A stretch of 64,000 nucleotides of DNA from Salvelinus alpinus (GCF_045679555.1 NC_092120.1:10101305-10165304); one strand, 5' to 3'; positions 39,979 through 54,051 are shown, counted from the first letter of the stretch. A program made the numbers and translations. Notes: a model not told the origin generated them from the letters alone.

Positions 39979-42900
39979 TTATCTTATGAAAATGAATATT
40001 TCAGTGCAGAATTTGATGCAAAACAACCACACCAGTATAACGGATCTGTTAGGCCCTAAGGCCTACAATGGTACTATAATAAAAGGGTGTTGCCCTGCTG
40101 GGAACTTATCAAGGACACTGAACCTCAGGATTTTCCAGAAATTGCTGATGTAGGCTAATAATTGTTGGTTCCCTTTTCATAATATCCTACGTACATGGTA
40201 ACGTGCACCGTCTCTCTCACACACACATAAGCTTACGCTCGCGAATGTACACACAAAACGGAAAGCCCCTTTTGAGTACTGAATTGCCCCAATGTCCAAC
40301 ATGTCTTAATATTGGTCACAATCCTTGCGACTGCAAGTCATTTCAATATCTTTGTCAACATAACTGAGACATGAATTCATTAAAACTGTCAGTGGTTTGA
40401 GCGAGAGAGAGAGAGAGAGCAAGAGAGAGCAAGCTCTGGAACTAGAGCACCCACATCCTGACAAGAGGCTTTTGAAGTCCCATTCGTAAGAAACCCAGTG
40501 CATCATAGATATAGAATTGAAAACGCCATATTTAGACAAGCAACAAGAGAGCAGTAAAAGTCTTATTCCCAGAATTATGACGTGTCTGACAGTGCACGTC
40601 AGCCTGGAAGCAGTGGACCACCACGATCACACGAGCTGACCAACGTGAAGTATTGGACCATGGCCTACTATGGAATGGGAGAAGTGGAGCTAAGAAGAGG
40701 GGTTGTTTTAGTCTGTCATTCTGCTAGTTCTCTTTCCTCCCTGGCACTTCATTGATAAATCAGACTGATAACCAAGTGCGAACATCACGGACTAGAGTTA
40801 TGCATCCCTGCTAGGTTGAACTAATGTCAGAGTTTGACTCATAACTCATAAATAACATCCACAGGCATACACAGAAATGACATAAGATTTCAAACAAGTT
40901 GAGCACATGAATTCGGGTCGCTACCCACTTCTCCATCTAGTCTGTACTGCATCTTGAACTTACCAGCCTCTCCCTCTGGCTGTTTTTCCAGATATAATAA
41001 TTTACTGGTGTGATTATTCAGTGGGGTGATACAATACTTAAACACAGAAAAACAAAGTTGTGTGCAGCCTGAGGGTTCACCAAGAACTCATTGAGAAACA
41101 GTGGCGTACACAAATTTGTCAAAATAGGCTAGCTAATGCTCAGAAACAAAACTGCAACTGAAAGCCTTCCAGCCACTCACATCATACCTCAACCTCCTCA
41201 GAACAGTAGCTTCAAACAAGCAGGAAATAAAAAGAGCCACAAGATATTTAAAACAGGTCATGAGTTTGGTTCTTCTTTTAATTCACCTGCTTTTGTTGAG
41301 CACCAGCCAGGCTGGAAGGCTTGAATATATATTTCCACAAGATTATAATCCTCTAAAGCAAGCTACTGAAGAATGAGTCATCTCAATGAACGTTTGAGGA
41401 AAGGAGAGATTCTCTACCTTACGTAGGTTAAATCCCCATATCAGTCAAATATAGCAGTTACTTATAGCTCACTGTGTATGTGTGTGTGAATTACAGAGTA
41501 GCCTTGCCTCCAACTGATTGAGAAGAGTTATTTCTGAGCCAGTGCAGTGACAACACTCAACCCGCGCCCCCACATCTCTCCAGGTGTGAGCTCGTGATAA
41601 GAACACCCCAAACGGACAAGGAGAGCTCTGTTCAGGCTTGGCAGCTAGAGATCCTGCCCCCGAACTGGCAGACTGGCCCTCTCACTCTTCCTTTCCAGCA
41701 GGTTCTCAAACTCCTGACATGTTTGAGAATGTGTGAAATTATGTGTGTGAAGAGGGGCTACACGCATCATTTCACACATCAACATTCCTTCATGGCTTTG
41801 TCAATAACACCCTCGAAAGTACAGATTTTTACTTTGTGTTATGCAATAGCTGGGGCAACATTTTGACATGACAAAATTGTGGAGATTTTTCAAAAAAACT
41901 CCCAGATAATTTCAAATACTCACCACAGCACTCACAAAATGTATTTTAAATACAGCAGAAATGTACAGTGCTAAAAGCTGTTACAAATACTTGTATCTTG
42001 CAACTTAATGCAAAACATTCTTCCTCAAAATATGCTTGCCAGCTGATTTACCTGTCTAAACAATGCTTAAGATAAAGTTGTTAGGGATGAATGCTGTCCA
42101 GAGGCAGTGCCTTTGTGCTTGTCAGAATGCTGCTGCCTGTGGCTGGCCTTCAACCAGAGCCACAGCTAGTGACAGAGGAGGTATTCAGGGTCGCTCTTCC
42201 CAGCGAGATGATGCTGGAAGTCAGCGACGGTGGAGAGATGCCTGGTACAACCACGCCCACACCAACTCAGGGGCATCGCCACAATACCACCCTAAAATGG
42301 AGGCCCGGAAGGCCCACAATGCTCCTTTTGTGTGCACGGGGCAAGCACGTGATGACGTTAAGAGGGGAAATACATTCACACACACACACAGTGAACAGAG
42401 TTAGGCCCAGAGGGGAGTACTGCACCACAATGATCATTTCACAAGCTCACTACAATAAATAGCATTATCCAAAGTATTGACCACAGTGAGAAAAATACAT
42501 TATCACACACTGTTTACCAAAGACCACAACTCTGACTTAACAGAGCTGCCTGGGGCAAAATGTAGGCGAGAAGAGCAATAGTGGAACCTTCCATTAGTGT
42601 GAACTTAACTTGAAGGGGTATGATGATTAAATATTGTAGGGTGGTGGGGGGACAAATCCTTCTCTGTCCAGTCAGCATGTTGTTATGAAGGTGATCTTGG
42701 CCCATTAGACCACTAAAGAGAAGGCATGACCTACACCAGTGTTTTTGGAAGTTATCAGGATTCGACAAGCTATGCTTCTCGGAGTCAGTGCTTCTTAACT
42801 AAAACAAGCACTAGAGGGTAGACTAAAATTGGTGTTAGATCATCAGATGTACGAGTAAATGACATCTCATGGGCCAGTGCCATGGAAGACAAACTAGGTC

Positions 42901-43449
42901 AACAATCCAACCTAAACATGGCCTGGCTGAGACATTCTACCTGAGGAATCGGTATAAGGTTGATACAGATTAGGCCTAGGCCTACCTAATAAGCTTCATG
43001 TGGACACTGTGTTTATTTTTAAATCATCACTTTGTATTCAGCAAGTCAATAGTAAACAGCATGCACCACGTGTTGTTCTATATTTGACTCTGGGATTTTC
43101 AAAGTAGTTCTTAAACATTGTCTTGCTGATGTTGCAACACATACTGGCAGAACTTAAGGATCAGGGAGCAAGAGTGTCTTCGATGTGGATAACTTCCAGA
43201 GTTGCTCCTCGATAATGCTTTGATCAATCTAAATGCCATCCACAATTCAATTCAGGAAACTTGATACATGCAACCACAGTGGGAAAGGTTAGTCATTTCA
43301 ATTACTCCAAAAAAACACGACTAGGCCTACTTGGTCTCAATTCTCAACCAAAACGTATTCCTCTGCTAGTCACTCTCCTCCTACTCACTTTCCTAGGCCA
43401 TAAACTAAAAGGAGTCGAGAACAAAACCAACACAGAGAGCCTCTCAGGC
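39979..43449. other. Intronic sequence, no gene recognised
   Basis: Anonymous DNA with a short GA tract at 40402-40430. No recognised coding exons or transposon ends. Confidence 0.45.
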
Positions 43450-45704
43450 TGCATGGTCCCCTGACCACATCACAACATTGTCCAGGGTGTCTGAATTCAC
43501 CCTGGTAATACCTCAGGGCAAGGAAGACACACCACTCTCAAGACCACAGAAGATTCTAATAACAGTTCTGGTTGGTTCACCCAAAGTCAGAGAGAGCCAA
43601 ACAGATTCCGGGGCCTCGGTGGCCCTAACACCAGGGTTCATGCCACCAGCGTTGTTAATTCCGCTCCAGCAGCGTCCATCGAGGCACGTGGCTGGCACTG
43701 TCTCTGACTGTCAGCACTCCTGAGAGCAACACATCTGCCACGCTGATCCTCAACACTGGAGCTCCCCAGGGGTGCATGCTCAGTCCCCTCCTGTACTCCC
43801 TGTTCACCCACGACTGCATGGCCAGGCATGACTCCAACACCGCGTGCTCAGTCCCCTCCTGTACTCCCTGTTCACCCACGACTGCATGGCCAGGAACGAC
43901 TCCAACACCATCATTAAGTTTGCAGACGACACAAGTGTCACCTGATCACCGACGAGACAGCCTATAGGGAGGAGGTCAAAGACCTGGCCGGGTGGTGCCA
44001 GAATAACAACCTATCCCTCAACGTAACCAAGACTAAGGAGATGATTGTGGACTACAGGAAAAGGAGCACCGAGCACTCCCCCATTCTCATCGACGGGGCT
44101 GTAGTGGAGCAGGTTGAGAGCTTCAAGGTCCTTGGTGTCCACATCAACAACAAACTAGAATGGTCCAAACACACCAAGACAGTCGTGAAGAGGGCACGAC
44201 AAAGCCTATTCCCCCTCAGGAAACTAAAAAGATTTGGCATGGGTCCTGAGATCCTCAAAAGGTTCTACAGCTGCAACATCGAGAGCATCCTGACCGGTTG
44301 CATCACTGCCTGGTACGGCAATTGCTCGGCCCCCGACCCCAAGGCACTTCAGAGGGTAGTGCGTACGGCCCAGTACATCACTGGGGCAAAGCTGCCTGCC
44401 ATCCAGGACCTCTACACCAGGTGATGCCAGAGGAAGGCCCTAAAAATTGTCAAAGACCCCAGCCATAGACTGTTCTCTCTAAATCAAATCAAATCAAATT
44501 TTATTAGTCACATACACATGGTTAGCAGATGTTAATGCGAGTGTAGCGAAATGCTTGTGCTTCTAGTTCCGACAATGCAGTAATAACAACAAGTAATCTA
44601 ACCTAACAATTCCACAACTACTACCTTATACACACAAGTGTAAAGGGATAAAGAATATGTACATAAAGATATATGAATGAGTGATGGTACAGAACGGCAT
44701 AGGCAAGATGCAGTAGATGGTATAGAGTACGGTATATACATATGAGATGAGTACTGTAGGGTATGTAAACATAAAGTGGCATAGTTTAAAGTGGCTAGTG
44801 GTACATGTATTACATAAAGATGGCAAGATGCAGTAGATGATATAGAGTACAGTATATACATATACATATGAGATGGGTAATGTAGGGTATGTAAACATTA
44901 TATTAAGTGGCATTGTTTAAAGTGGCTAGTGGTACATTTTTACATAATTTCCATCAATTCCCATTTTTAAAGTGGCTGGAGTTGAGTCAGTATGTTGGCA
45001 GCGGCCGCTAAATGTTAGTGGTGGCTGTTTAACAGTCTGATGGCCTTGAGATAGAAGCTGTTCTTCAGTCTCTCGGTCCCTGCTTTGATGCACCTGTACT
45101 GACCTCGCCTTCTATTACCGCATGGCAAGCGGTACCGGAGAGCCAAGTCTAGGACAAAAAGGCTTCTCAACAGTTTTTACCCCCAAGCCATAAGACTCCT
45201 GAACAGGTAACCAAATGGTTACCCGGACTATTTGCATTGGGTGCCCCACCCCCAAACCCTCTTTTACGCTGCTGTTACTCTCTGTTTATCTTATATACAT
45301 GGTGACTTTAACTATACGTTCATGTACATACTAGCTCAATTGGCCTGACCAACCAGTGCTCCCGCACATTGGCTAACCGGGCTATCTGCATTAGGTCCCA
45401 CCACCTGCCAACCTCTCTCTTTACGCTACTTCTACTCTCTGTTCATCATATATGCATAGTCACTATAACCATACCTACATGTACATACTACCTCAGTAAG
45501 CCTGACTAACCGGTGTCTGTATAAAGCCTTGCTACTCTTATTTTCAAATGTCTTTTTACTGGTGTTTTATTTCTTTACTTACCTACACACACACACACCT
45601 TTTTTTTCTTCGCACTATTGGTTAGAGCCTGTAAGTAAGCATTTCACTGTAAGGTCTACACCTGTTGTATTCGGCGCACGTGACAAATAAACTTTGATTT
45701 GATT
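43450..45704 (+). mobile_element. L2/Rex-like LINE, interrupted by a second LINE tail
   Basis: The reverse transcriptase palm is seen around 43760-43930 (GAPQGCMLSPLLYSLFTHDC, then KFADDTS). The downstream part at 44041-44424 reads [35 protein letters not shown]. The 3' end with ACAAATAAACTTTGATTTG is at about 45704. A block of about 70 bp in the palm is duplicated, and another element is inserted at 44480-45110. It is inactive. Confidence 0.87.
44480..45110 (-). mobile_element. 3' end of a second LINE, inserted in the first
   Basis: The minus-oriented 3' tail (AATCAAATCAAATCAAATTT) is followed by the non-coding 3' region. The host LINE resumes at TCTATTACCGCATGGCAAGC. Inside, a unit of about 120 bp (GGCAAGATGCAGTAGATGRT...GGCTAGTGGTACAT) occurs twice, at about 44701 and 44822. 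Confidence 0.8.
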
Positions 45705-47679
45705 ATTTCAAACGACGCTTCTATTTAAAGCCTGCTCAGAGAGTCGGTTCTGCCTCAAATAAAGAGACTTTAGACAGCTTCAGCAGCACTCGTCTTCTCT
45801 CTTTGTTGTTGCTGAAGTATTAGAATTCAAATTCAAACGTCTCCAGGTATTTGTGTGATAACTGACTAGCACTTGAACAAACAGTAGGTTCTCAGGATGT
45901 CTGGAAAACTGTCTCCCGTGGGCCTCGTCCGAATTTTAAGGATTAGCCTATTGCCAAACAACATGGGAAAAGACGACAGACCTAACTGTTGAAATGGGAG
46001 AGAAATGACAGACACTTGAAGGAGATTAAGATATCTAGTTATAAATATCCAAGACTCCCTACTGGGAGAGGCTGAGAGCATCATGAAAGGCACTTCAGTC
46101 AATGCTGGCTTAAGTGTACAATATGATGCACCAACCAACTGTCTCATCTCGATTTTGGATACTATCCATGAAGATTAAAAGTGTCCGTAATTTTTTTTAG
46201 ACGCTAGAACCAAGATGTATCCATCCACATTTAGCAGTAGGTAGGGTACTAGACAATGTTAGAGATGTTGGTGTGGGCAATTGCCAATAATTGTGATTGT
46301 TCTACCAAGACCAAATGCCTATCTTTTCCTTGTTGTGATGCACTGGGATTTTACCTAACCCCTATGGTAATGTGGCTAAAGTGTTTATGCTAGTTTAGTG
46401 GATAGAGGACGGAGGGACAGACTGTGCCTTTAGCTGACAGAGATGGAGTTCGGAAAGAGAAAGGAAGGAGGGATGAACTACAGGCTGTAGCAAGAGAACT
46501 GGATCTCTGTGTGTACGACAGGGGGGATAGGCGCAAAGTGTGTGTGTGTGTATTTGTGTTGGTGACACACTGAAGGTTGCCAAGTCAGCTAGGGCTGACA
46601 GAAAGTATGAGCAGAGGAAGAGAGGATTGAAGGGACAGATGACAGGGCAGTGGCAGAGAGCATGATAGACAGAAAGAGAAAATGAGAGGAAGGAAGCGTA
46701 GAGAAGTTTATTTTGAGGCGTCGCCAGGTTTGAATTAGCAAGCACAAGCGGGATGATCATTACATTACAGTGGACAATATATTCCCTGACGTTGAACGAG
46801 GTGGACTATAAATGTGGCTGGCTGGTGCAGTGTTTGCTTGTGTTTGAAGCTGTGTGAGTGTGTGCATATAACTGATATTCATGCATTTCCCTACTAAAAC
46901 TTTACATAATTTCTCCTCTGTGTTGCATAATACAGCATACAGTAGTCCTACATATTACACACGGTATGAGGCTTAAGTGACGCTCTGTTTTGAAAACAGT
47001 AATTTGCACTGCGTTAGCCATACAGGGTGCAAGTGAAAAGAGGAGACATCCATCGCAGATGGTTACATAATCTTGACTTGGCCGTTTGCCAATGGAGCTG
47101 AAGGCTATAGAGTTGTTCTCAGAGCTAATCAGAGTGTATGCGAGTGCAGACAACCCAACAATTGCAATACAGGGCTAAGCATTGTGAACCAGGCCCTAAA
47201 GCACAGTGTATAATGCTGCTGTTACAGCAGTACAAAGGAGAGATTATTGGACAGGTGACGGTTACTAAGGCTGTTTCTTCAACAACATCAGGTTTGCTTT
47301 TAGACCCTGTATGAGAGGAGAGGGGCTGACATGACACACAGTTTCAGGCTTACAGAGGAATTGCATGAGTTTCAACGGCCTCCCAACCTGACTTCGTTGT
47401 GGAGTAGGCTGCACCTGGACTCCACCAGAAGTAGACCCAACCTGCATCATCCCACAAACCTACTCACATCATATTCTCCCAACACTACCCCCACTTCCTA
47501 ATCTGATATTCAGTAGTTTGATGACATGCCACTTCCTCAGATTGTATTATTTCTTTCTGGCAGCTGTGACAGCTGCCTAAGCACTTTCAACACGCGAATG
47601 TAAGACCTCGTTCCTCTTCTCTTATGATGACGAGGGAGGGCCATACACATCTGGGAAGGACTCTAGCCTTTCCTCAGAA
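45705..47679. other. Intronic sequence, no gene recognised
   Basis: No recognisable exon, transposon end or RNA gene was seen. Confidence 0.45.
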
Positions 47680-47731
47680 TCAAATCAAATTTTATTTGTC
47701 ACGTGCCAAATACAACAAGCATCACCGTGAT

Positions 47732-47924
47732 TTATTTTTTATTTTACATTTATTTAACTAGGCAAGTCAGTTAATTAAGAACATATTCTTACTTTCAATG
47801 ACGGCCCTTGTTCAGGGGCAGAATGACAGATTTTTAAATTAAATATATATTTATTTTTTTACCTTGTCAGCTCAGCTTTTGGTTACAAGTCCAACGCTCT
47901 AACCAATAGGCTACCTGCCACCCC
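47732..47924 (-). mobile_element. tRNA-derived SINE inserted in a LINE 3' region
   Basis: The tail TTTAACTAGGCAAGTCAGTT and TTCTTACTTTCAATGACGGC are at the low end. The tRNA-like head (complement of TTGGTTACAAGTCCAACGCT, then CTCTAACCAATAGGCTACC) is at the high end. The LINE reads on at TAAAATGCTTACTTTCAAGC. Confidence 0.85.
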
Positions 47925-48008
47925 ACTAAAATGCTTACTTTCAAGCCCTTAACCAACAATGCAGTTCAAGAAAGAGTTAATAAAATATTCACAAAATAAA
48001 CTAAAGTA

Positions 48009-48037
48009 AAGAAAAAAAAAAAAAAAAAAAAAAAAAC
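48009..48037. repeat. Poly-A tract within LINE
   Basis: A run of about 28 A bases, a common length-variable site in this LINE 3' region. Confidence 0.9.
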
Positions 48038-49231
48038 AATCAAAGTAACAAGAAATGTACATAACAATAACGAGGCTATATACAGGGGGTACCGGGTCAA
48101 TGTGTGGGGGCACAGGTTAGTCCAGGTAATTTGTAAAGTGACTATGCATAGATAATAAACAGCGAGTAGCAGCAGCATAAAAACAAAGTGTAGACAGTCT
48201 AATTAATTGTTCTGCAGTCTTATGGCTTGGGGATAGAAGCTGTTAAGGAGCCTTTTGGTTCTAGACTTGGTGCTCCGGTACCGCTTGCCATGCGGTAGCA
48301 GAGAGAACAGTCTATGACTTGGCTGACTGGAGTCTGACAATTTGTTGGTCCTTCCTCTGACACCGCCTAGTATATAGGTCCTGGATGTACTGAGCCGTAC
48401 GCAATACCCTCTATAGTGCCTTACGGTCAGATGCTGAGCAGTTGCCATACTAGGCAGTGATGCAAACGGTCAGGATGCTCTCGATGGTGCAGCAGTAAAA
48501 CTTTGAGGATCTGAGGACCCATGCCAAATCTTTTCAGTCTTCTTTACAACTGTCTTGGTGTGTTTGTACCATGATAGTTTGTTGGTGATGTGGATACTAA
48601 AGGAACCTGAAGCTCTCAACCCGCTCCACTTCAGTCCCGTCGATGTGAATGGGGGCCTGTTCGGCCCTCCTATTCCTATAGTCCAGGAGCTCCTTTATCT
48701 TGCTCACATTGAGAGAGAGGTTGTTGACATGGCACCACACTGCCAGGTTTCTGATCTCCTCCCAATAGGCTGTCTCATCGTTGTCATTGATCAGGCCTAC
48801 CACTGTTGTGTCGTCAGCAAACTTGATGATGGTGTTGGAGTCATGTTTGGCCACGCAGTTGTGGGTGAACAGGGAGTACAGGAAGGGACTAAGCACGCAC
48901 CCCTGAGGGGCCCCAGTGTTGAATCAGCGTGGCAGATGTGTTGTTGCCTACCCTTACCACCTGGGGGCAGCCCGTCAGGAAGTCCAGGATCCAGAGGGAG
49001 GTGTTAAATCCCAGGGTCCTTAGCTTAGTGATGACATTTGTGGGAACTATGGTGTTGAACGCTGAGCTGTAGTCAATGAACAGCATTCTCACATAGGTGT
49101 TCCTTTTGTCCAGGAGGGAAAGGGCAGTGTAGAGTGCAATTGATATTGCGTCATCTGTGGATCTGTTGGGGCAGTATGCGATTAGGAGTGGGTCTAGGGT
49201 TTCTGGCATGATTGTGTTGATATGAGCCATG

Positions 49232-50684
49232 AGACTGGCTTCCTGGTAAGGCAAGGGCTGATTTCAAGGTTTTACTGCTAACCTACAAAGCATTACATGG
49301 GCTTGCTCCTACCTATCTTTCTGATTTGGTCCTGCCGTACATACCTACACGTACGCTACGGTCACAAGACGCAGGCCTCCTAATTGTCCCTAGAATTTCT
49401 AAGCAAACAGCTGGAGGCAGGGCTTTCTCCTATAGAGCTCCATTTTTATAGAATGGTCTGCCTACCCATGTGAGAGACGCAGACTCGGTCTCAACCTTTA
49501 AGTCTTTATTGAAGACTCATCTCTTCAGTAGGTCCTATGATTGAGTGTAGTCTGGCCCAGGAGTGTGAAGGTGAACGGAAAGGCTCTGGAGCAACGAACC
49601 GCCCTTGCTGTCTCTGCCTGGCCGGTTCCCCTCTCTCCACTGGGATTCTCTGCCTCTAACCCTATTACAGGGGCTGAGTCACTGGCTTACTGGTGCTCTT
49701 TCATGCCGTCCCTAGGAGGGGTGCGTCACTTGAGTGGGTTGAGTCACTGACGTGATCTTCCTGTCTGGGTTGGCGCCCCCCCTTGGGTTGTGCCGTGGCG
49801 AAGATCTTGTTGTCTCAGGATGGTAAGTTGGTGGATGGTAAGGATGGTAAGTTGGTGAAGATATCCCTCTAGTGGTGTGGGGGCTGTGCTTTGGCAAAGT
49901 GGGTGGGGTTATATTCTTCCTGTTTGGCCCTGTCCGGGGGTATCATCGGACGGGGCCACAGTGTCTCCTGACCCCTCCTGTCTCAGCCTCCAGTATTTAT
50001 GCTGCAGTAGTTTATGTGTCGGGGGGGCTAGGGTCAGTTTGATATATCTGAAGTACTTCTCCTGTCTTATCCGGTGTCCTGTGTGAATTTAAGTATGCTC
50101 TCTCTAAAATTCTCTCTCGGAGGACCTGAGCCCTAGGACCATGCCTCAGGACTACCTGGCATGATGACTCCTTGCTGACCCCAGTCCACCTGGCCGTGCT
50201 GCTGCTCCAGTTTCAACTGTTCTGCCTGCGGCTATGGAACCCTGACCTGTTCACCGGACGTGCTACCTGTCCCAGACCTGCTGTTTTCAACTCTCTAGAG
50301 ACAGCAGGAGCGGTAGAGATACTCTTAATGATCGGCTATGAAAAGCCAACTGACATTTACTCCTGAGGTGCTGACTTGCTGCACCCTCGACAACTACTGT
50401 GATTATTATTATTTGACCATGCTGGTAATTTATGAACATCTTGGCCATGTTCTGTTATAATCTCCACCCGGCACAGCCAGAAGAGGACTGGCCACCCCTC
50501 ATAGCCTGGTTCCTCTCTAGGTTTCTTCCTAGGTTTTGGCCTTTCTAGGGAGTTTTTCCTAACCACCGTGCTTCTACACCTGCATTGCTTGCTGTTCGGG
50601 GTTTTAGGCTGGGTTTCTGTACAGCACTTTGAAATATCAGCTGATGTAAGAAGGGCTATATAAATAAATTTGACTTGATTTGAT
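49232..50684 (+). mobile_element. LINE 3' portion inserted in the minus-strand LINE
   Basis: The segment interrupts the host LINE between GATATGAGCCATGA and CCAGTCTTTCAAAGCAT. It ends in GCTATATAAATAAATTTGAC and TTGATTTGAT, a LINE-type tail. It contains the familiar stretch TTGAAGACTCATCTCTTCAG. There is no intact reverse transcriptase. Confidence 0.8.
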
Positions 50685-51612
50685 GACCAGTCTTTCAAAG
50701 CATTTCATGGCTACTGATGTGAGTGCTACGGGGCAGCAATAATTTAGGCAGGTTACCTTTGCTTTCTTGGGTACAGGGACTATGGTGGTCTGTTTGAAAC
50801 ATGTAGGTATTACAGACTCGGTCAGGGAGAGGTTGAAAATGTCAGTGAAGACACTTGGTAGTTGGACCGTGCATACTTTGAGTACACGTCCTGGTAATCC
50901 GTCTGGCCCCGCGGCTTTGTGAATGTTGACCTGTATAAAGGACTTGCTCACATCAGCTACGGAGAGTGTGATCATACAGTCGTCTGAAACAGCTAGTGCC
51001 CTCATGCATGCTTCAGTGTTGCTTGCCTCGAAGCGAGCATAAAAGGCATTTAGCTCATCTGGTAGGCTCTCGTCACTGGGCAGCTCATGGCTGGGTTTCC
51101 ATTTGTAATCCATAATAGTTTTCAAGACCTGCCACTTCCAACCAGCGTCAGAGCCGGTGTAGTAGAATTACATTTTAGTCCCGTATTGACGCTTTGCCTG
51201 TTTGATGGTTCGTCTGAGGGCATAGCGGGATTAGCGTCCGGATTAGTGTCCTGCTCATTGATAGCAGCAGCTCTAGCCTTTAGCTCGGTGTGGCTGTTGC
51301 CTGTAATCTATGGCTTCTGGTTTGGAAATGTACGTACTGTCACTGCTGGGACGACGTCGTCGATGCACTTATTGATGAAGCCGGTGACTGAGGTGGTATA
51401 CTTCTCAATGCTATTGGATGAATCATGGAACATATTCCAGTCTGTGCTAGCAAAACAGTCCTGTAGCGTAGCATCCGCGTTATCTGACCACTTCCGTATT
51501 GAGCGAGTCACTGGTACTTCCTGCTTTAGTTTTTGCTTGTAAGCAGGAATCAGGAGGATATAATTATGGTCAGATTTTCCAAATGGAGGGCGAGGGAGAA
51601 TCTGTGTGACAC

Positions 51613-53265
51613 TGGGTCATAAAGCAAGGGTCAGTGGTTTGATAAACTTGGTGAGGAATGAGGCCAAATTTCACTATTGAGATGAAATGGAATATGGCCG
51701 CTGGCTGGTATGATGATATCATAGAGACACCGTCCCTGTATTAGCCAACTGAACATGTCTTAAGACAAACCCTGGTTCCTCCTTCTAAACATTCCGTTTC
51801 CACTTCATTGTTATGACATTCGACATGGACCATTATATTTTGCATTAACTTACAGGCTTTTATGTAAATGTAGCACTAGTGTGAAAGGTTAAGCAGAAAC
51901 ATACGCAATCCGTCATGCACAAAGCATAGCCTACCTCTGCAATGAGATATGATGTGAAAGGGAACTGGGAGTCCTGGGAGATAGTGTAAACACTAAAGGT
52001 GGAATGCTGAGGAGAGTAGGTAAGAAGCGAGGCACAGACTGTTGGAGACTAGGCTCTAACACTTCATGATCAGACTATACTTTGAGCATTCAGCTTGTAT
52101 TCAGAAATTGAAAAATCATAATTCAAAGTAAAAAGCAACCTTCAATTCTGGAATTTGAATTTCTTGACTGAATTGAAATGTTTAATGACCCCCAACCCTA
52201 GTGGGCAGAAAGTTATAAACACTGACAATGTGTTGCTTTGAGGTGCCTTTCTTCAAGAAACATTCCCCAGCCGTAGCAAACCCCTAACAAGAGGTGACAG
52301 GACCCAGGTGTGATCACAATCTCAGGTATCATGCAAACATGTCTACTGACATGAGGAGGAGGAGTCTGTGAAAGAACACTGGAGAGCCATAGAGAGGTAT
52401 ATTTAGCAAAAGCTGATAGGTAGGCCTAAATGAGGACAGAGTACACTCCGGAAACTATGTCCCAAATTCTACTACTAGGCTACATTGAGTGCTTTAGATG
52501 CATGGGGGTTTTGAGAAAGTTGTCACCATGCCTTATGGGTTTTGTGACGATGGGTGGAAACATAGTCAGTAGACTTTTAGTTGTCACAAAAAGACTTCCC
52601 CAAAGAAACACACATTTTCCTGCATGACGTTGTACATAAATGTATGGGTAAACTTTTGTGTTACAAAGTCGTTAGAGGCTATTCTTTATGAAGATCCCAA
52701 ACTAGGTAGAGGAATTAAGATGGTACTGTACCAAATGTGTTTTGCTAAATCAATGCTGATTAATTAGTTGGCGCATGGTTAATCTAACCTTACACTAGTG
52801 GAAAATGAGTGACAAGTAAGTGATGAAGATATGGAACAATCAACAATGCAAGCCTCCGTTGTCTATACAGAGGAGTAGCTAAGTAGGCCAGCCAGCAGCG
52901 AATAGCAATTGTAATATTACTCATTTCATGTCAGATAGGCTCAGTTCCTCTACTACTTAGAATAGCTTATCTCCATTTTAGAACTTAGTGTAAAGAAACG
53001 TATCGTCTAAACCATCTGTCCAAACCTGTGCCCACAACATCTATAGATAGATTTAGACAGCGTGCTTCTCTGTGCAAGCTCAGTAAACCACAACAAAGTA
53101 GGCCCACACATCTACAGCTTATTTTCCCCTACATGAAAATCTAGGTGTGTCAAGTTAAAATTGTATTTATTATATTTTGTCTGGAATTTAGTAATCTGTA
53201 AGGAATGAAAGGGCAAGAATAGATGGTGATGATTACTGACAGCATGTCGATATTGAGCTCAGGGG
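51613..53265. other. Intronic sequence, no gene recognised
   Basis: Anonymous DNA with no coding exon or transposon end recognised. Confidence 0.45.
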
Positions 53266-53267
53266 CT

Positions 53268-53450
53268 GCAGGTAGCCTAGAGGTATGAGCGTTGGGCCAG
53301 TAACCGAAAGGTTGCTAGATTGAATCCCCGAGCTGACAAAGTAAAAATCTGTCGTTCTGCTCCTGAACAAGGCAGTTAACCCACTGTTCCTAGGCCGTCA
53401 TTGTAAATAAATTTGTTCTTAACTGACTTGCCTAGTTAAATAATAATAAT
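53268..53450 (+). mobile_element. tRNA-derived SINE
   Basis: Head GGGGCTGCAGGTAGCCTAGA with an A-box-like start, B-box-like AAAGGTTGCTAGATTGAATC, body AAAAATCTGTCGTTCTGCTC, and LINE-like tail TTCTTAACTGACTTGCCTAG followed by TTAAATAATAATAAT. Confidence 0.9.
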
Positions 53451-54050
53451 AATATGACATGTGCGAATTGTTATTTTAACAACAGGGGTATGTAACACAG
53501 TAATGTTTAAACATCAGGAACAGATAGTGAGACCATGCCATGAGACCGACACTATACACTGAGTGTACAAAACATTACATGACTGACCAAGTGAATCCAG
53601 GTGAAAGCTATGATCCCTTGTTGATATCACTTGTTAAATCCACTTCAATCAATGTAGATGAAGGGGAGGAGACAGATTAAAGAATAATTTTTAAGCCTTG
53701 AGACGTGGATTGGGTATGTGTGCCATTCAGAGGGTGAATGGGCAACACAAAAAATGCGAAAACATGAAACACATGGGATTAACATTTGTTTGAAACATTG
53801 TAAATGGGCAGAATATTCAAACGACCTTATTGCCAAAATGATAAGATAAATCAAATCAATGACAGACTTGGGGCAAGATGCATGATGCTGTCAAAAAAGT
53901 TACGTTATGGCATTGAGAGTATCATTCTTTCTGAGGTATTCCCCACTGGCAGAGCACCCACCCAAAGCGAGGGGGACCCACGGGCTCAGATTCTTGCCGG
54001 CAAGGAAACTTTATTTTTTAGTTATTTGAGCTTAAAAATAACATTTTGGG
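53451..54050. other. No gene recognised
   Basis: The segment 53556-53800 (ACTGAGTGTACAAAACATTA and following) resembles a Tc1 terminal region of the kind scattered in salmonids. It is too short to assign firmly. Confidence 0.4.
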
Positions 54051-54051
54051 G

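Larger units (their letters stand above)
47680..51612 (-). mobile_element. L2/Rex-like LINE carrying two nested insertions
   Basis: The 3' tail is at 47680. Minus-strand reverse transcriptase pieces are at 48597-48896 ([31 protein letters not shown]), 48930-49230 ([33 protein letters not shown]) and 50700-51125 ([30 protein letters not shown]). The upstream part is at 51308-51511. A SINE sits at about 47732-47924 and another LINE tail at 49232-50684. Without these inserts the element would be about 2.3 kb. Confidence 0.87.

Noticed and set aside
42063-42462. Two overlapping plus-strand frames above 110 codons
   Set aside because: No family resemblance or splice support. Probably chance.
46395-46760. 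121-codon minus-strand frame rich in Leu, Ser and Pro
   Set aside because: It is the complement of a GA-rich tract and has no domain.
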